Shown: in pieces, positions 10,085-20,361 of the stretch | Layout of the letters: every line of letters begins with the position of its first letter | Position numbering within the stretch: position 1 is the stretch's first letter | Assembly: GCF_024623785.1 (NCBI RefSeq) | Contig: NZ_JANKBZ010000028.1 | Location: 1-64,000 of the forward strand | Direction: 5' to 3' | From: Archangium lipolyticum | GTDB lineage: Bacteria > Myxococcota > Myxococcia > Myxococcales > Myxococcaceae | Length of the DNA: 64,000 nt | Notes under the pieces: generated by a model | Database searches by the model: none | Told to the model about the DNA's origin: nothing | Seen by the model: only the letters and a program-made list of their open reading frames with translations | Translations under genes and position numbers: made by a program

Positions 10085-10123
10085 GCGCCCCTTTCCGAAT
10101 TCGGACAGGGGCGCTGTTGTTCT
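10085..10123 (+). terminator. Intrinsic terminator or attenuator between rplO and secY
   Basis: GCGCCCCT (10085-10092) pairs with AGGGGCGC (10107-10114). Inside, after one mismatch, TCCGAA (10094-10099) pairs with TTCGGA (10100-10105). The T-rich run TGTTGTTCT (10115-10123) follows at once. This is the full architecture of a Rho-independent terminator placed inside what is normally one operon. Confidence 0.65.
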
Positions 10124-10154
10124 GGCTGAAACCTTTCTGGGGGATGGATCCCAC

Positions 10155-11501
10155 GTGGCTCTGAACGCCTTCGCCAACGTCTTCCGCATCGCGGAGCTGC
10201 GCAGCCGGCTCATCTATACGCTGATGCTGCTCGCGGTGTACCGCATCGGTATCTTCATCAACACGCCTGGCGTGGACCGGGCGGCGATGAACGCGTTCAT
10301 GGACGCCCAGCGCCAGTCGGGCGGCCTGTTCTCGCTCTTCAACCTGTTCTCCGGCGGCGCCCTGAACCAGATGTCGATCTTCGGTCTGGGCATCATGCCG
10401 TACGTGTCCGCCTCCATCATCATCCAGCTCCTGGCGGTGGTGGTGCCCAGCCTGGAGCGGCTGCAGAAGGAAGGCGCCGGCGGCCGGCAGAAGATCAACC
10501 AGTACACCCGCTACGGCACCATCGCGCTGTCCATCGTCCAGGGCGTGGGCATCTCGCGCTGGCTGGCCTCGCTGGGCCGCAGCGACGCGGGCCAGTCCGG
10601 CTTCAACCAGGTGGTCGTTCCCAACGACAACGTCTGGTTCACCTTCATGACGGTGGTCAGCCTGACGGCGGGCACCGCGTTCATCATGTGGCTGGGTGAG
10701 CGCATCACCGAGCGCGGCATCGGCAACGGCATCTCGCTCATCATCTTCGCGGGCATCGTGTCCGGCCTGCTGCCCAGCGGCAAGACGCTGCTGGATCTGG
10801 TCCAGCAGGAGGTCGTCAGCATGGCGGCCGTGGCGGCCCTGTTGCTCTTCATGGTGCTCGTCGTCGGTGTGGTGGTCTACGTCGAGCGCGGCATGCGGCG
10901 CATCCCGGTGCAGTACGCCAAGCGCATGGCCGGCCGGCGCATGTTCGCCGGGCAGGCCACGTACTTCCCGATGAAGGTGAACACCTCGGGAGTCATCCCG
11001 CCCATCTTCGCCGGCGCGCTGCTGTCGTTCCCGGCCACGCTGGGCACCTGGTTCCCGTTCCTCCAGGGCGTGCAGCGCAGCATCGAGTCGAGCCCCTGGG
11101 TCTACAACGGCATCTTCGTCCTGCTGATCATCTTCTTCTCGTACTTCTACACGGCGCTGACCTTCCGGCCGGACGACGTGGCGGACAACATCAAGAAGCA
11201 GGGCGGCTACATCCCGGGCATCCGTCCGGGCCGGCAGACGGCGGACTTCATCGAGGGCGTGCTCAACCGCATCACCTTCGGCGGGGCCCTGTACCTGGCC
11301 GCCATCTGCGTGATTCCGTCCATCATCAGCAACATGCTGGGCGTCAACTTCACCTTCGGAGGCACGGCGCTGCTGATCGTCGTGGGCGTGGCGCTGGACA
11401 CGGTGCAGCAGATCGAGGGCCACCTCATCAGCCGCAACTACGAGGGCTTCGCGGGTCCGCGCGGTCCCCGGATCCGCGGCCGGGTCCGCGTGGCGGCCTG
11501 A
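10155..11501 (+). CDS. secY: Protein translocase subunit SecY (GTG start)
   Basis: SecY is the pore of the SecYEG channel in the inner membrane. The 448-residue product shows ten hydrophobic helices, the N-terminal RLIYTLMLLAVYRIG helix, the plug/pore region, and the cytosolic loop RRIPVQYAKRM characteristic of the family. GTG 10155 is preceded by GGGGGATGG. It lies between terminator-like hairpins on both sides, so its expression may be uncoupled from the ribosomal genes. Confidence 0.97.
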   Translation: MALNAFANVFRIAELRSRLIYTLMLLAVYRIGIFINTPGVDRAAMNAFMDAQRQSGGLFSLFNLFSGGALNQMSIFGLGIMPYVSASIIIQLLAVVVPSLERLQKEGAGGRQKINQYTRYGTIALSIVQGVGISRWLASLGRSDAGQSGFNQVVVPNDNVWFTFMTVVSLTAGTAFIMWLGERITERGIGNGISLIIFAGIVSGLLPSGKTLLDLVQQEVVSMAAVAALLLFMVLVVGVVVYVERGMRRIPVQYAKRMAGRRMFAGQATYFPMKVNTSGVIPPIFAGALLSFPATLGTWFPFLQGVQRSIESSPWVYNGIFVLLIIFFSYFYTALTFRPDDVADNIKKQGGYIPGIRPGRQTADFIEGVLNRITFGGALYLAAICVIPSIISNMLGVNFTFGGTALLIVVGVALDTVQQIEGHLISRNYEGFAGPRGPRIRGRVRVAA

Positions 11502-11520
11502 GCGAGGAAGGCGTTCTCGG

Positions 11521-11561
11521 GCGCTCCTCCCCATCACCCCGGGGAGGGGCGCTTCGTTGTT
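11521..11561 (+). terminator. Intrinsic terminator between secY and adk
   Basis: GCGCTCCTCCCC (11521-11532) and GGGGAGGGGCGC (11541-11552) pair over 12 positions with one G-U pair. The T-rich run TTCGTTGTT (11553-11561) follows immediately. Confidence 0.65.
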
Positions 11562-11641
11562 CCAGGGGTGTGAGAGCGGCGCGGGGGGCATGTTCGCCGT
11601 GGTCCCCAGCGCGCTCCTTCCTGATGAGCTGAGAGGAATAC

Positions 11642-12289
11642 ATGAACCTCATCCTGTTTGGCCCTCCGTTCGCGGGGAAGGGCACCCAGGCGAAGCTGCT
11701 GTATTCGGAGTTCAAGATTCCGCAGATCTCCACGGGTGACATCCTCCGCAAGGCGGTTCGTGAGGGCACCGAGATGGGCAAGCTGGCCGGGCCGTTGATG
11801 GCCGCCGGTGCCTACGTGCCGGACGAGATCGTCATCGGGATCGTGGAGGAGCGCCTGAAGGAGCCGGACTGCGCCAACGGCTTCATCCTGGACGGCTTCC
11901 CGCGCACCACGCCCCAGGCCGAGGCGCTCGAGCGCATGCTGGCCCGTCTGGGCAAGAAGATCGATACGGTGGTGTCTCTCGAGGTGCCGCACGAGAAGCT
12001 CATCGAGCGCGGCTCGGGCCGCCGTTCCTGTCCTGTCTGCGGCGCCGTCTACCATGTCTACCAGAGCCCTCCGAAGCGGGCCGGCTTCTGCGACAAGGAC
12101 GACGCCAGCCTCGTGCAGCGCGAGGACGACAAGGCCGAGGTCGTCGAGAAGCGCCTGAAGAAGTACGAGGCGGAGACGGCTCCCCTGAAGCAGTTCTACG
12201 CGCAACGCGGGCTGCTCAAGAGCATCGATGGTGTGGGGTCGCCCGAGGGCGTCTACGCGGATATCAAGAAGGCGACGGGCAAGGCCTGA
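11642..12289 (+). CDS. adk: Adenylate kinase
   Basis: The enzyme interconverts 2 ADP with ATP and AMP in the cytosol. The 215-residue product has the long-form layout: P-loop GPPFAGKGTQ at residues 7-16, AMP site (STGDILR), DGFPRT, and a LID domain with Cys3-Asp zinc ligands (CPVC, then CDKD). The third P-loop position usually holds Gly or a small residue; here it is Phe. GAGAGGA precedes ATG 11642. The map gene that often follows adk is missing. Confidence 0.96.
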   Translation: MNLILFGPPFAGKGTQAKLLYSEFKIPQISTGDILRKAVREGTEMGKLAGPLMAAGAYVPDEIVIGIVEERLKEPDCANGFILDGFPRTTPQAEALERMLARLGKKIDTVVSLEVPHEKLIERGSGRRSCPVCGAVYHVYQSPPKRAGFCDKDDASLVQREDDKAEVVEKRLKKYEAETAPLKQFYAQRGLLKSIDGVGSPEGVYADIKKATGKA

Positions 12290-12672
12290 TCACCCGTGCA
12301 GCGGGCCACCAGGCGAGGGCCGGGCGCGCGGAGTGGGCGTCCGGCGAGCTTCGTCCAGGAATGGTCCTCCCAGTCGAGCCCATGGTGAACCAGGGCACGG
12401 ATGAGGTGGAGCTCCTCGGCGATGACTGGACAGCCGATCCCCTCGACAACAAGCTTTCCGCGTACTTGGAGCATTCGGGTGCTCCTTCACCAAAGGGGGG
12501 CCGCAAGTCCTCATCTGGCGACGGGCCGGGTAGGTACGTGGAATACAAGGGTGTACGCAGGGAGTTCGTAGAATTTCGGGGTTTTCAGCGCGAGGATGCT
12601 TGCCACTTCAGGACCAAAGTGTTATCCCGCCGCGCTTCCAGTGTTCAGGTGGTCCGCAAGAGGGTTATCTGA
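12290..12672 (+). promoter_or_regulatory. adk-infA spacer with possible promoter
   Basis: No convincing gene is seen here. An in-frame open stretch at 12361-12672 has no homology or good start. TTGCCA (12600-12605), a 17-base spacer and TATCCC (12623-12628) form a weak housekeeping promoter candidate about 45 bases before the infA start. The local composition is less GC-rich than the flanking genes, as expected for a regulatory spacer. Confidence 0.3.
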
Positions 12673-12891
<219 letters not shown>

Positions 12892-12894
12892 CAG

Positions 12895-12943
12895 GGGCCT
12901 GGTTCCGCGGAATGGCGGACAGGCCCTCGAGGCTTTTCTTTTC
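12895..12943 (+). terminator. Terminator-like hairpin between infA and rpmJ
   Basis: GGGCCTG (12895-12901) pairs with CAGGCCC (12920-12926). Inside, TCCGC (12904-12908) pairs with GCGGA (12915-12919). TTTTCTTTTC lies at 12934-12943, seven bases after the stem. A second AT-rich stem, GCTTTT/AAAAGC, overlaps this T-run. Confidence 0.5.
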
Positions 12944-12970
12944 TAAAAGCGAAGGAAGGGAAGTACCGCC

Positions 12971-13087
12971 ATGAAGGTTCGGGCGTCCGTCAAGAAGATC
13001 TGCGACAAGTGCAAGGTTGTCCGCCGCAAGGGCATCGTGCGCGTCATCTGCGCCTCCAACCCCCGGCACAAGCAGCGCCAGGGCTGA
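12971..13087 (+). CDS. rpmJ: 50S ribosomal protein L36
   Basis: L36 is the smallest large-subunit protein and binds one zinc ion. The 38 codons read [20 protein letters not shown] and continue to a C-terminal HKQRQG. The CxxC at residues 11-14, Cys27 and His33 are the expected zinc ligands. GAAGGGAAG precedes ATG 12971. It lies between infA and rpsM as in the canonical alpha operon. Confidence 0.96.
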   Translation: MKVRASVKKICDKCKVVRRKGIVRVICASNPRHKQRQG

Positions 13088-13139
13088 GTCCCCCAGGGAC
13101 TGAGCTCCAGACCAACTCCACCCAGAAGGAACGACGAAG

Positions 13140-13523
13140 ATGGCTCGTATCGCCGGCATCGACCTCCCGCCCAACAAGCGCGCGGTGATCTCGCTGCAGT
13201 ACATCTACGGGATCGGCAACAAGTCCGCCCACGACATCATCGAGGCGGCGGGAATCGACCTCGCCACCCGGACCAAGGATCTCACCGAGGAGCAGACGCG
13301 GAAGATCCGCGACCTCATCGAGACCAACTACAAGGTCGAAGGTGACCTCCGCCGCGAGGTGACCATGAACATCAAGCGGCTGATGGACCTGGGCTGCTAC
13401 CGGGGTCTGCGTCACCGCAAGGGTCTGCCGGTTCGTGGCCAGCGGACGCACACCAACGCGCGTACCCGCAAGGGTCCCAAGCGCGGCATCGTGCGCGCCA
13501 AGCCGGCGGCGGGCGCTCGCTAG
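13140..13523 (+). CDS. rpsM: 30S ribosomal protein S13
   Basis: S13 bridges to the large subunit and contacts P-site tRNA. The 127-residue protein shows [13 protein letters not shown], the helix-two-turn-helix IYGIGNKSA, and the C-terminal [19 protein letters not shown] tail. AGAAGGA precedes ATG 13140. Confidence 0.97.
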   Translation: MARIAGIDLPPNKRAVISLQYIYGIGNKSAHDIIEAAGIDLATRTKDLTEEQTRKIRDLIETNYKVEGDLRREVTMNIKRLMDLGCYRGLRHRKGLPVRGQRTHTNARTRKGPKRGIVRAKPAAGAR

Positions 13524-13592
13524 TTCTTCCACCTGCGCCGGTTCCCGCCAGGAGCCGGCGTCGATCACCTACCTTCAGGAGCAACGAGTTCC

Positions 13593-14039
13593 ATGGCTGA
13601 AGAGACCAACGCGCCCGCGGCAACCGAGGCGGCCCCCGCGACCGGCGAGGCCCCTGCCGCTGCGCGCAAGAAGGGCAAGAAGGGCAAGAAGAGCATCCTC
13701 AACGGCGTGGTCCACATCCAGTCCACGTTCAACAACACCATCATCACGATCACGGACGTGTCCGGGAACGTGATCTCCTGGTCCTCCGCCGGCGCCCGCG
13801 GTTTCCGCGGCAGCCGCAAGTCGACGCCGTTCGCCGCCCAGGTGGCCGCCGGTGACGCCGCGGCCAAGGCCATGGAGCACGGCCTGAAGAACGTGACGGT
13901 GCTGGTGAAGGGTCCGGGCGCTGGCCGTGAGTCCGCCCTGCGCGCGCTCGCCGCCGCCGGCCTGAAGATCTCGCTCATCCGCGACGTGACGCCCATCCCG
14001 CACAACGGCTGCCGTCAGCCGAAGCGCCGCCGCGTCTAG
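13593..14039 (+). CDS. rpsK: 30S ribosomal protein S11 with Ala-rich extension
   Basis: S11 shapes the platform of the small subunit. The core from about residue 33 reads [18 protein letters not shown] and ends with the signature [13 protein letters not shown]. The 148-residue length exceeds the usual 129 or so because of an N-terminal Ala/Thr/Glu stretch followed by a Lys-rich patch. The start ATG 13593 is preceded by AGGAGCAACG. Confidence 0.96.
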   Translation: MAEETNAPAATEAAPATGEAPAAARKKGKKGKKSILNGVVHIQSTFNNTIITITDVSGNVISWSSAGARGFRGSRKSTPFAAQVAAGDAAAKAMEHGLKNVTVLVKGPGAGRESALRALAAAGLKISLIRDVTPIPHNGCRQPKRRRV

Positions 14040-14048
14040 TTCCACTCC

Positions 14049-14075
14049 GGGCCGCTCTCCTCGTGGGAGCGGCCC
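14049..14075 (+). other. Intercistronic hairpin between rpsK and rpsD
   Basis: The arms 14049-14059 and 14065-14075 (GGGCCGCTCTC and GGGAGCGGCCC) pair over 11 positions with one G-U pair, around a 5-base loop. No immediate T-tract follows. Confidence 0.55.
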
Positions 14076-14102
14076 CAGACCACCTTTACACGGAGAAGCA
14101 TC

Positions 14103-14729
14103 GTGGCCCGTTATACCGCCTCCGCCTGCCGCATCTGCCGGCGTGAGAACCTGAAGATGTACCTGAAGGGTGACCGCTGCTACACGGACAAGTGTGCCAT
14201 CGAGCGGCGTCCCTATCCCCCCGGCCAGCACGGCCAGGGTCGCGTGAAGTTCTCTGGCTACGGCGTGCAGCTGCGCGAGAAGCAGAAGGTCAAGCGCATG
14301 TACGGCCTGCTGGAGAGCCAGTTCCGCGGCTACTACCACCGCGCCTCCGCCGCCAAGGGCAAGACCGGTGAGAACCTCCTGCAGCAGCTGGAGCTGCGCC
14401 TGGACAACGTGGTGTTCCGCATGGGCTTCGCGGACACCCGCGCCGAGGCCCGCCAGCTGGTGCGTCACGGTCACTTCACGGTCAACGGCAAGCGGGTCAA
14501 CATCCCGTCCTTCGCCGTGAAGCCGGGCGCCACCATCGAGGTGGCCGAGAAGAGCCGGAAGATCCTCCGCATCTCCGAGGCGCTGGAGACCGTGGACCGC
14601 CGCGGCGTGCCGCAGTGGATCGACCTGGACAAGAAGTCCTTCAAGGGCACGGTGCGCACCGCTCCGAACCGCGAGGACCTCACCATGCCGATCCAGGAGC
14701 AGCTCATCGTCGAGCTCTACTCGAAGTAA
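14103..14729 (+). CDS. rpsD: 30S ribosomal protein S4, zinc-type N-terminus (GTG start)
   Basis: S4 nucleates 16S assembly and affects accuracy. The 208-residue protein starts at GTG 14103 after GGAGAAG. Its N-terminus has CRIC and later CYTDKC, the four-cysteine form of S4. The S4 RNA-binding domain ([23 protein letters not shown]) lies at about residues 98-160. Confidence 0.97.
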   Translation: MARYTASACRICRRENLKMYLKGDRCYTDKCAIERRPYPPGQHGQGRVKFSGYGVQLREKQKVKRMYGLLESQFRGYYHRASAAKGKTGENLLQQLELRLDNVVFRMGFADTRAEARQLVRHGHFTVNGKRVNIPSFAVKPGATIEVAEKSRKILRISEALETVDRRGVPQWIDLDKKSFKGTVRTAPNREDLTMPIQEQLIVELYSK

Positions 14730-14933
14730 TTGGCCTGGCTCGCCCACCTGCTGGGCGCGCTGCCGCTGGAGCTGTCGTACGCGCCCTGGCCTCACCGCCG
14801 GGGCGTCGTGCTTCTACCGGCCCGCCCCGAGCAACTCCGGGCCGGGCCGTTCATCCAAGAACCCCACGTGCCCATCCTCCCGTCATCCGGCGGGTAAGTC
14901 GGTGGTGGCGCACGGCATGAGGAGTACACGGAC

Positions 14934-16016
<1,083 letters not shown>

Positions 16017-16190
16017 TCGTTTCCGCAGCACCTCCTCCCACGGGGCGGCACCGCCGCATGCCTCGCGGGAGGAGGGGGCCTTCGCGGGCCCAACACAGCA
16101 ACGGTGGAGCCCGTGCCGGTTCCATCCTTCCCACCCGGTACCTCATACGGCCGGAGTGGTGGGTCCACTGAGGACCCGGAAAGTCAGCCC

Positions 16191-16619
16191 ATGCGTCACA
16201 AGGTCGGACAGAGGAAGCTCCACCGCACCACGAGCCACCGGCTCGCGATGCTCCACAACATGGTCACCTCGCTGCTCGAGCACGAGGCCATCCGCACCAC
16301 GCTGCCCAAGGCCAAGGAGGCCCGGGCTCTCGCCGAGCGCATCATCACCCTCGGCAAGCGCGGTGGTCTGGCCAACGTGCGCCTCGCGGAGCGGACGGTT
16401 CGCAACCGCGCCATCCTCCAGAAGGTGTTCAGCGAGTACAAGACCCGCTACGCCAATCGCCCGGGCGGTTACACCCGCATCGTGCGCCTCGGCTTCCGCA
16501 AGGGTGACGGCGCCGAGATGGCCCTGCTGGAGCTGGTGGATCGTCCCGCCAAGGCCGTTCAGCCCGAGGGCACCGAAGAGGCCGCTCCTCAGGCCACGGA
16601 GCCCAAGACGGAGGGGTAG
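16191..16619 (+). CDS. rplQ: 50S ribosomal protein L17
   Basis: L17 is a large-subunit protein near the tunnel exit. The start ATG 16191 gives [20 protein letters not shown], the family N-terminus. The open stretch upstream to 16104 lacks homology. Residues 1-115 match the family and the remaining C-terminus is Glu/Pro/Ala-rich, for 142 residues in all. It is the last gene of the cluster. Confidence 0.97.
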   Translation: MRHKVGQRKLHRTTSHRLAMLHNMVTSLLEHEAIRTTLPKAKEARALAERIITLGKRGGLANVRLAERTVRNRAILQKVFSEYKTRYANRPGGYTRIVRLGFRKGDGAEMALLELVDRPAKAVQPEGTEEAAPQATEPKTEG

Positions 16620-16650
16620 TCCACCACCGTCGGCAAGGTAGTGCACGAGA

Positions 16651-16686
16651 GCGTCCTTCCTCCGGGAAGGGCGCTTTCGCGCTTTC
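16651..16686 (+). terminator. Terminator at the end of the ribosomal cluster
   Basis: GCGTCCTTCC (16651-16660) and GGAAGGGCGC (16665-16674) pair over 10 positions with one G-U pair and a TCCG loop. They are followed by TTTCGCGCTTTC. A second stem, GGGGCC/GGCCCC (16688-16705), may serve the leftward gene that ends at 16713. Confidence 0.6.
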
Positions 16687-16712
16687 TGGGGCCTTTGACG
16701 GCCCCCTGGGTC

Positions 16713-17345
16713 CTACTCGACGGTGAGGTTCTTGCCGTTCTCGAGCAGCGTGGCGCGGCCCTCGGAGGTCCGCATCTCCACACCCTTGATGTCGATATTC
16801 GCGGGCGCCGCCTTGCTGCCACTTCCCAACAGCTGCTTGGGAGTGATGGTGACTTCACTGGCGGGCTCCACGCGCGCCACCGAGGCACGCCACTCCGCGC
16901 CTCTCGCGTCCTTGACGATGACGAGGACGTCCGTCCAGGGCTCCTCGCTCTTGTTCATGATCATCACCGTGGAGCGCTCGCGGTACTCCACGAGCGTCGC
17001 GCCGAAGTCTCCCGTGTCCTTCGTGCCCCGGGCCCAGGTGGCGCCGACGGTCACGGCGGAGATCAGGACCCAGCCGGCCACGATGAAGGCCTTGTACTTG
17101 AAGAAACGGTCCTGCTGACGGAACTCCTCCACCTTCTCCTTCACGACGGAGACGGCGTTGAGGGCCACGTTGGCGGACTCGGACTTCAGCCGCTGGCTGA
17201 GTGCCTCCTGCTGCTTGTCCTTCGGCAGGGGCGCCGCTCGCGTGGCACTCATCACACGCAGGTTCGTCTGAGACACGCGCGGCACGTTCGACGACGACGG
17301 AGTCCCGCGCTGCGGCTGCTGGGGCTTGTTGGCACCTTCACTCAT
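16713..17345 (-). CDS. Single-pass membrane protein of unknown function
   Basis: The 210-residue product is not recognised. Residues 1-80 are polar and Lys/Gln-rich, including an amphipathic VVKEKVEEFRQQDRFFKYK stretch. One transmembrane helix follows at about 83-103 (FIVAGWVLISAVTVGA). The C-terminal 105 residues look like a beta-rich domain, probably periplasmic. GGAGG precedes the start. It lies 36 bases downstream of the TPR lipoprotein gene, so the two are probably co-transcribed. Confidence 0.8.
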   Translation of the reverse strand: MSEGANKPQQPQRGTPSSSNVPRVSQTNLRVMSATRAAPLPKDKQQEALSQRLKSESANVALNAVSVVKEKVEEFRQQDRFFKYKAFIVAGWVLISAVTVGATWARGTKDTGDFGATLVEYRERSTVMIMNKSEEPWTDVLVIVKDARGAEWRASVARVEPASEVTITPKQLLGSGSKAAPANIDIKGVEMRTSEGRATLLENGKNLTVE

Positions 17346-17381
17346 CGGGCCTCCAGTGTAGAAGGCCCGGGCTCCCGCTGG

Positions 17382-18779
17382 CTACTGGCCGGGGGTCTTC
17401 AGCTGCTGCAGCGCCCGGGAGGCCACCACGTTCTCCGGCTGGGCCTCCAGCACCTTGCGTAGCCAGCGCTCCGCCTTCTCGGCCGCTACCCGGCGCTCCT
17501 CGGGCTTCGAGGACTGCTTCGCCTGCTCGGTGAAGAGGATGCCCAGCCGCAGGGTGAACTCGAGGTTCTCCGGGTCCCTGTCCACCACCCGCATCAGCTC
17601 GCGCTCGGCGCCCGCCCAGTCGCCCTCCAGCTGGAGCACCAGCGCCAGCTTGCCCCTTGGCGGCACGGCGTCCGGCTGTAGATGGGTCAGCACCCGGAAG
17701 GCCTCTCCCGCCGCCTTCAGGTCCTTGCGCTCCAGGTGGAGGTCTCCCAGCCGGAGCCACGCCGTGTCCAGCAGCGGGTTGAGCTCCACCGCCTTCTCCA
17801 GGTACGGCCTCGCCGCCTCCGGCCTCTGCCGCCCCAGGTACAGCTCGCCCAGGTAGAAGTGGTTCTTGCCGTCCTCGGGCGCCAGCTCGATGGCCCGCTT
17901 GAACTCCTCCACCGCCCGGCCCGCGTCGTCCAGTCGCTGCCACGCCAGCCCCAGCAGCGCGTGCACCACCGCCAGGTCCGGGTAGTCCCGGAGGATCTCC
18001 TCGAAGTTCACGATGGCCGGGTGCGGCGCGTCCAGCTCCTGCAGGTAGCGCATGGCCTCCTCCAGCTTCGGCTCGGCCGCCTTGGGGAAGCGCGCGAAGG
18101 GGTCCGCGATCTGATCCATCAGTACCCGGGCCCTGGCCACCTCGGAGGGGCTCGGCTCCATCTTCACCAGCGCCCCCAGTGCCGCCACCGCCCCCGCCGC
18201 GTCCCCCGTGTGGTGCAGCGCCTTGGCCAGCGGCAGGCGCACGCCGGCGCGCTCCGGGGCGAGCTCGGCCGCGCGGCGCAGCGGACCCACCGCCTCCGCG
18301 TACTGCTCGGACTCCACCCGGGCGAGCCCCAGGCGGTAGTGGAACTCGGGCTCGTCCGGCTTCAGCGCCAGGGCCCGCTCGAAGGCCGCCACCGCCGGGC
18401 TCCCCGCGTCCGAGGCTCGCGAGAAGTACGCCAGGCCCAGCATGTAGTGGTTCACCGCGCGCTCCGCCTGGGCGTTGCGGCGTTGCAGCTCGGCGATCCA
18501 CGCGTCCGTGTGGCCCGCCTTCACCTGGGCCTCGGTGAGGGCCCGCGCCAGCGTCAGGTCCTCCGGAGCCCGGGCGAGCTCGGCCTCCAGCAGCGGCACG
18601 GCGCGCTCGGGCTGGTTCTTCGCCAGGTACGCACGGGCCTGGTCGCGAGGATCGAGGGAGCGCTCGGCGGCGGTGCCATGGCCGCAGCCGCTGGCGAGGC
18701 CCAGGCCCAGCACGGCCACTCCGGCCCAGGTGGTGAGGCGGCGCGCGGCGCGGCGGGAATCGGAGGGGGGAAGTCGCAC
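17382..18779 (-). CDS. TPR-repeat lipoprotein
   Basis: This 465-residue protein is predicted to be exported and lipidated: the N-terminus is basic, then hydrophobic, ending in the lipobox LASGC. The rest is a long array of tetratricopeptide repeats (for example AVEEFKRAIELAPEDGKNHFYLGELYL), likely a protein-protein scaffold in the periplasm or on the outer membrane. The start is GTG 18779. It lies 15 bases downstream of the acyltransferase gene. Confidence 0.88.
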   Translation of the reverse strand: MRLPPSDSRRAARRLTTWAGVAVLGLGLASGCGHGTAAERSLDPRDQARAYLAKNQPERAVPLLEAELARAPEDLTLARALTEAQVKAGHTDAWIAELQRRNAQAERAVNHYMLGLAYFSRASDAGSPAVAAFERALALKPDEPEFHYRLGLARVESEQYAEAVGPLRRAAELAPERAGVRLPLAKALHHTGDAAGAVAALGALVKMEPSPSEVARARVLMDQIADPFARFPKAAEPKLEEAMRYLQELDAPHPAIVNFEEILRDYPDLAVVHALLGLAWQRLDDAGRAVEEFKRAIELAPEDGKNHFYLGELYLGRQRPEAARPYLEKAVELNPLLDTAWLRLGDLHLERKDLKAAGEAFRVLTHLQPDAVPPRGKLALVLQLEGDWAGAERELMRVVDRDPENLEFTLRLGILFTEQAKQSSKPEERRVAAEKAERWLRKVLEAQPENVVASRALQQLKTPGQ

Positions 18780-18794
18780 GGGGGATCGGTCTCC

Positions 18795-19580
18795 TCAGGA
18801 GGCGCTGCGGGAGCGGGATTCACCCTCGACACCGGCGGCGGCGACGGCGCGCTCGGGATCGCCTCCCTTGCCGCCCAGCTCGAGGCTCTGCGCGATGATG
18901 ACGTCGCGGACGGCCCGGGCCAGTCCCTCGCGGTCGTCCTCGTCGAAGGCCGTGGTGTCGATGGGCTTGCCGATCTTCACGTACACGGGGCCGGGCTGGA
19001 TGTTCCAGGAGTTCTTCGGCATCACCCTGCCGGAGCCCTCGATGGTGATGGGCACCACGGGCACCCGGGACTTGAGGGCCAGCGCGAAGGGGCCCTTCTT
19101 GAAGGGCAGCACGCGGCCGTCGTCCGAGCGCGTACCCTCGGGGTAGAGGAACACGCTCGTGCCGCCGCGGATCTTCCGCGCCGCGTCATCCAGAGAGGCG
19201 ATCGCCTTGTCGCGCCTGCCCCGGTTGATGAAGATGTGCCCGGCCATCCACAGGTACCAGCCGATGAGCGGCACGTACTTGAGCTGGTGCTTGGCCACGT
19301 AGCGGAAGTTCACCGGCACCGCCACGAAGTGGATGGGGATGTCCAGCGTGGACTGGTGGTTGGAGACGTAGATGGTGGGCCGCTTGGGGTCCACGTTCTC
19401 CTGGCCCGTCACCACCACGCGTGCCCCACCGGTGAGGATGAGGATGGGCGACCACAGCCGGCGGGCCACCCATACCGTGGCCCCCGGATCCAGGGTGACG
19501 AGCGCCACCACCACGGTCATGGGGAAGAAGATGGCGGTGGCGATCACCGTGACCACTATGCACAACAGGTTGCGGAGCAT
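18795..19580 (-). CDS. plsC: 1-acyl-sn-glycerol-3-phosphate acyltransferase family protein
   Basis: PlsC-type enzymes transfer an acyl chain to the sn-2 position of lysophosphatidate in membrane phospholipid synthesis. The 261-residue product has an N-terminal membrane helix (residues 4-30), the catalytic NHxxxxD motif (NHQSTLD, residues 74-80) and the substrate-binding PEGTRS (147-152). The Ser/Arg-rich C-terminus is variable. It is first in a leftward group with the TPR lipoprotein and diverges from the deoxynucleoside kinase gene. Substrate specificity cannot be told. Confidence 0.9.
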   Translation of the reverse strand: MLRNLLCIVVTVIATAIFFPMTVVVALVTLDPGATVWVARRLWSPILILTGGARVVVTGQENVDPKRPTIYVSNHQSTLDIPIHFVAVPVNFRYVAKHQLKYVPLIGWYLWMAGHIFINRGRRDKAIASLDDAARKIRGGTSVFLYPEGTRSDDGRVLPFKKGPFALALKSRVPVVPITIEGSGRVMPKNSWNIQPGPVYVKIGKPIDTTAFDEDDREGLARAVRDVIIAQSLELGGKGGDPERAVAAAGVEGESRSRSAS

Positions 19581-19746
19581 CCTGACGACCTCGGCTTCGT
19601 CCTAGGGGCAGCCCACCACACGGGCCCTGGCCCCCGCTGTACCGCCGGAAACGCACGAACAGTGGAGCCTCCGGCCTCTGTTCCGTATGTACCATGTCAC
19701 CTTGTCTCTGGTGTGTGCCGCCCGGTGGGGGTACAAGCGAGGCGCC

Positions 19747-20361
19747 TTGGCCAGGAAGAAGTTCATCGCGATCGCGGGCAACATCGGGGCCGGGAAGACG
19801 GAGCTCACGTCCTTCCTCTGCCGGAAGTACGGCCTCACTCCCTTCTTCGAACCCAATGAGGAGAATCCCTACCTCGCCGACTTCTACAAGGACATGAAGA
19901 CCTGGGCGTTCCGCTCCCAGCTCTTCTTCCTCACGGCCAAGTTCCGTCTCCATCGCCAGCTCGAACGCTCCCCTGGCACCGCCCTGCAGGATCGCACCCT
20001 GTATGAGGACGCGGAGATCTTCGCCAAGAACCTCTACCGGCAGCGCTACATCGACAAGCGCGACTGGGGCATGTACCGGGAGCTCTACGAGTCCATCTCC
20101 GAGACGCTCGCCCCGCCGGATCTGATGATCTACCTGCGGTGTCCCGTACGGACCCTGCGCCAGCGCATCCGTCTGCGCGGCCGGGAGATGGAGCAGGACA
20201 TCCCCACCTCGTACCTCAAGCGGCTGAACGACCTGTACGAGGAATGGTTCACTGGCTACAAATTGTCCCCCATTCTCGTTCTCCCGACGGACAAGCTGGA
20301 TTATCTGACCAACCTGGTGGATCGCGTGGACCTCTTCCGACAGATCGAGAAGCACCTGTGA
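19747..20361 (+). CDS. Deoxynucleoside kinase (deoxyadenosine/deoxyguanosine type)
   Basis: The enzyme phosphorylates deoxynucleosides at the 5' hydroxyl in nucleotide salvage. It has a P-loop near the N-terminus (AGNIGAGKTEL), the substrate motif DRTLYEDAEIF and the LID region RIRLRGREMEQ. TTG 19747 gives 204 residues starting MARKKFIAIAGN, the usual N-terminus. An upstream ATG at 19687 would add 20 unrelated residues. The stop overlaps the next gene by four bases (GTGA), so translation is coupled. Confidence 0.88.
   Translation: MARKKFIAIAGNIGAGKTELTSFLCRKYGLTPFFEPNEENPYLADFYKDMKTWAFRSQLFFLTAKFRLHRQLERSPGTALQDRTLYEDAEIFAKNLYRQRYIDKRDWGMYRELYESISETLAPPDLMIYLRCPVRTLRQRIRLRGREMEQDIPTSYLKRLNDLYEEWFTGYKLSPILVLPTDKLDYLTNLVDRVDLFRQIEKHL

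Noticed and set aside
12361-12672. 103-codon frame upstream of infA
   Set aside because: No ribosome binding site, no recognisable family and atypical codon use; the stretch fits better as a spacer with a promoter.
19687-19746. ATG start 20 codons upstream for the deoxynucleoside kinase
   Set aside because: The added residues have no counterpart in the family, and the TTG at 19747 restores the usual N-terminus.
17682-19859. 725-codon open frame on the plus strand
   Set aside because: It runs antisense to the TPR lipoprotein and PlsC genes and has a low-complexity His/Arg/Gly/Leu translation without motifs.
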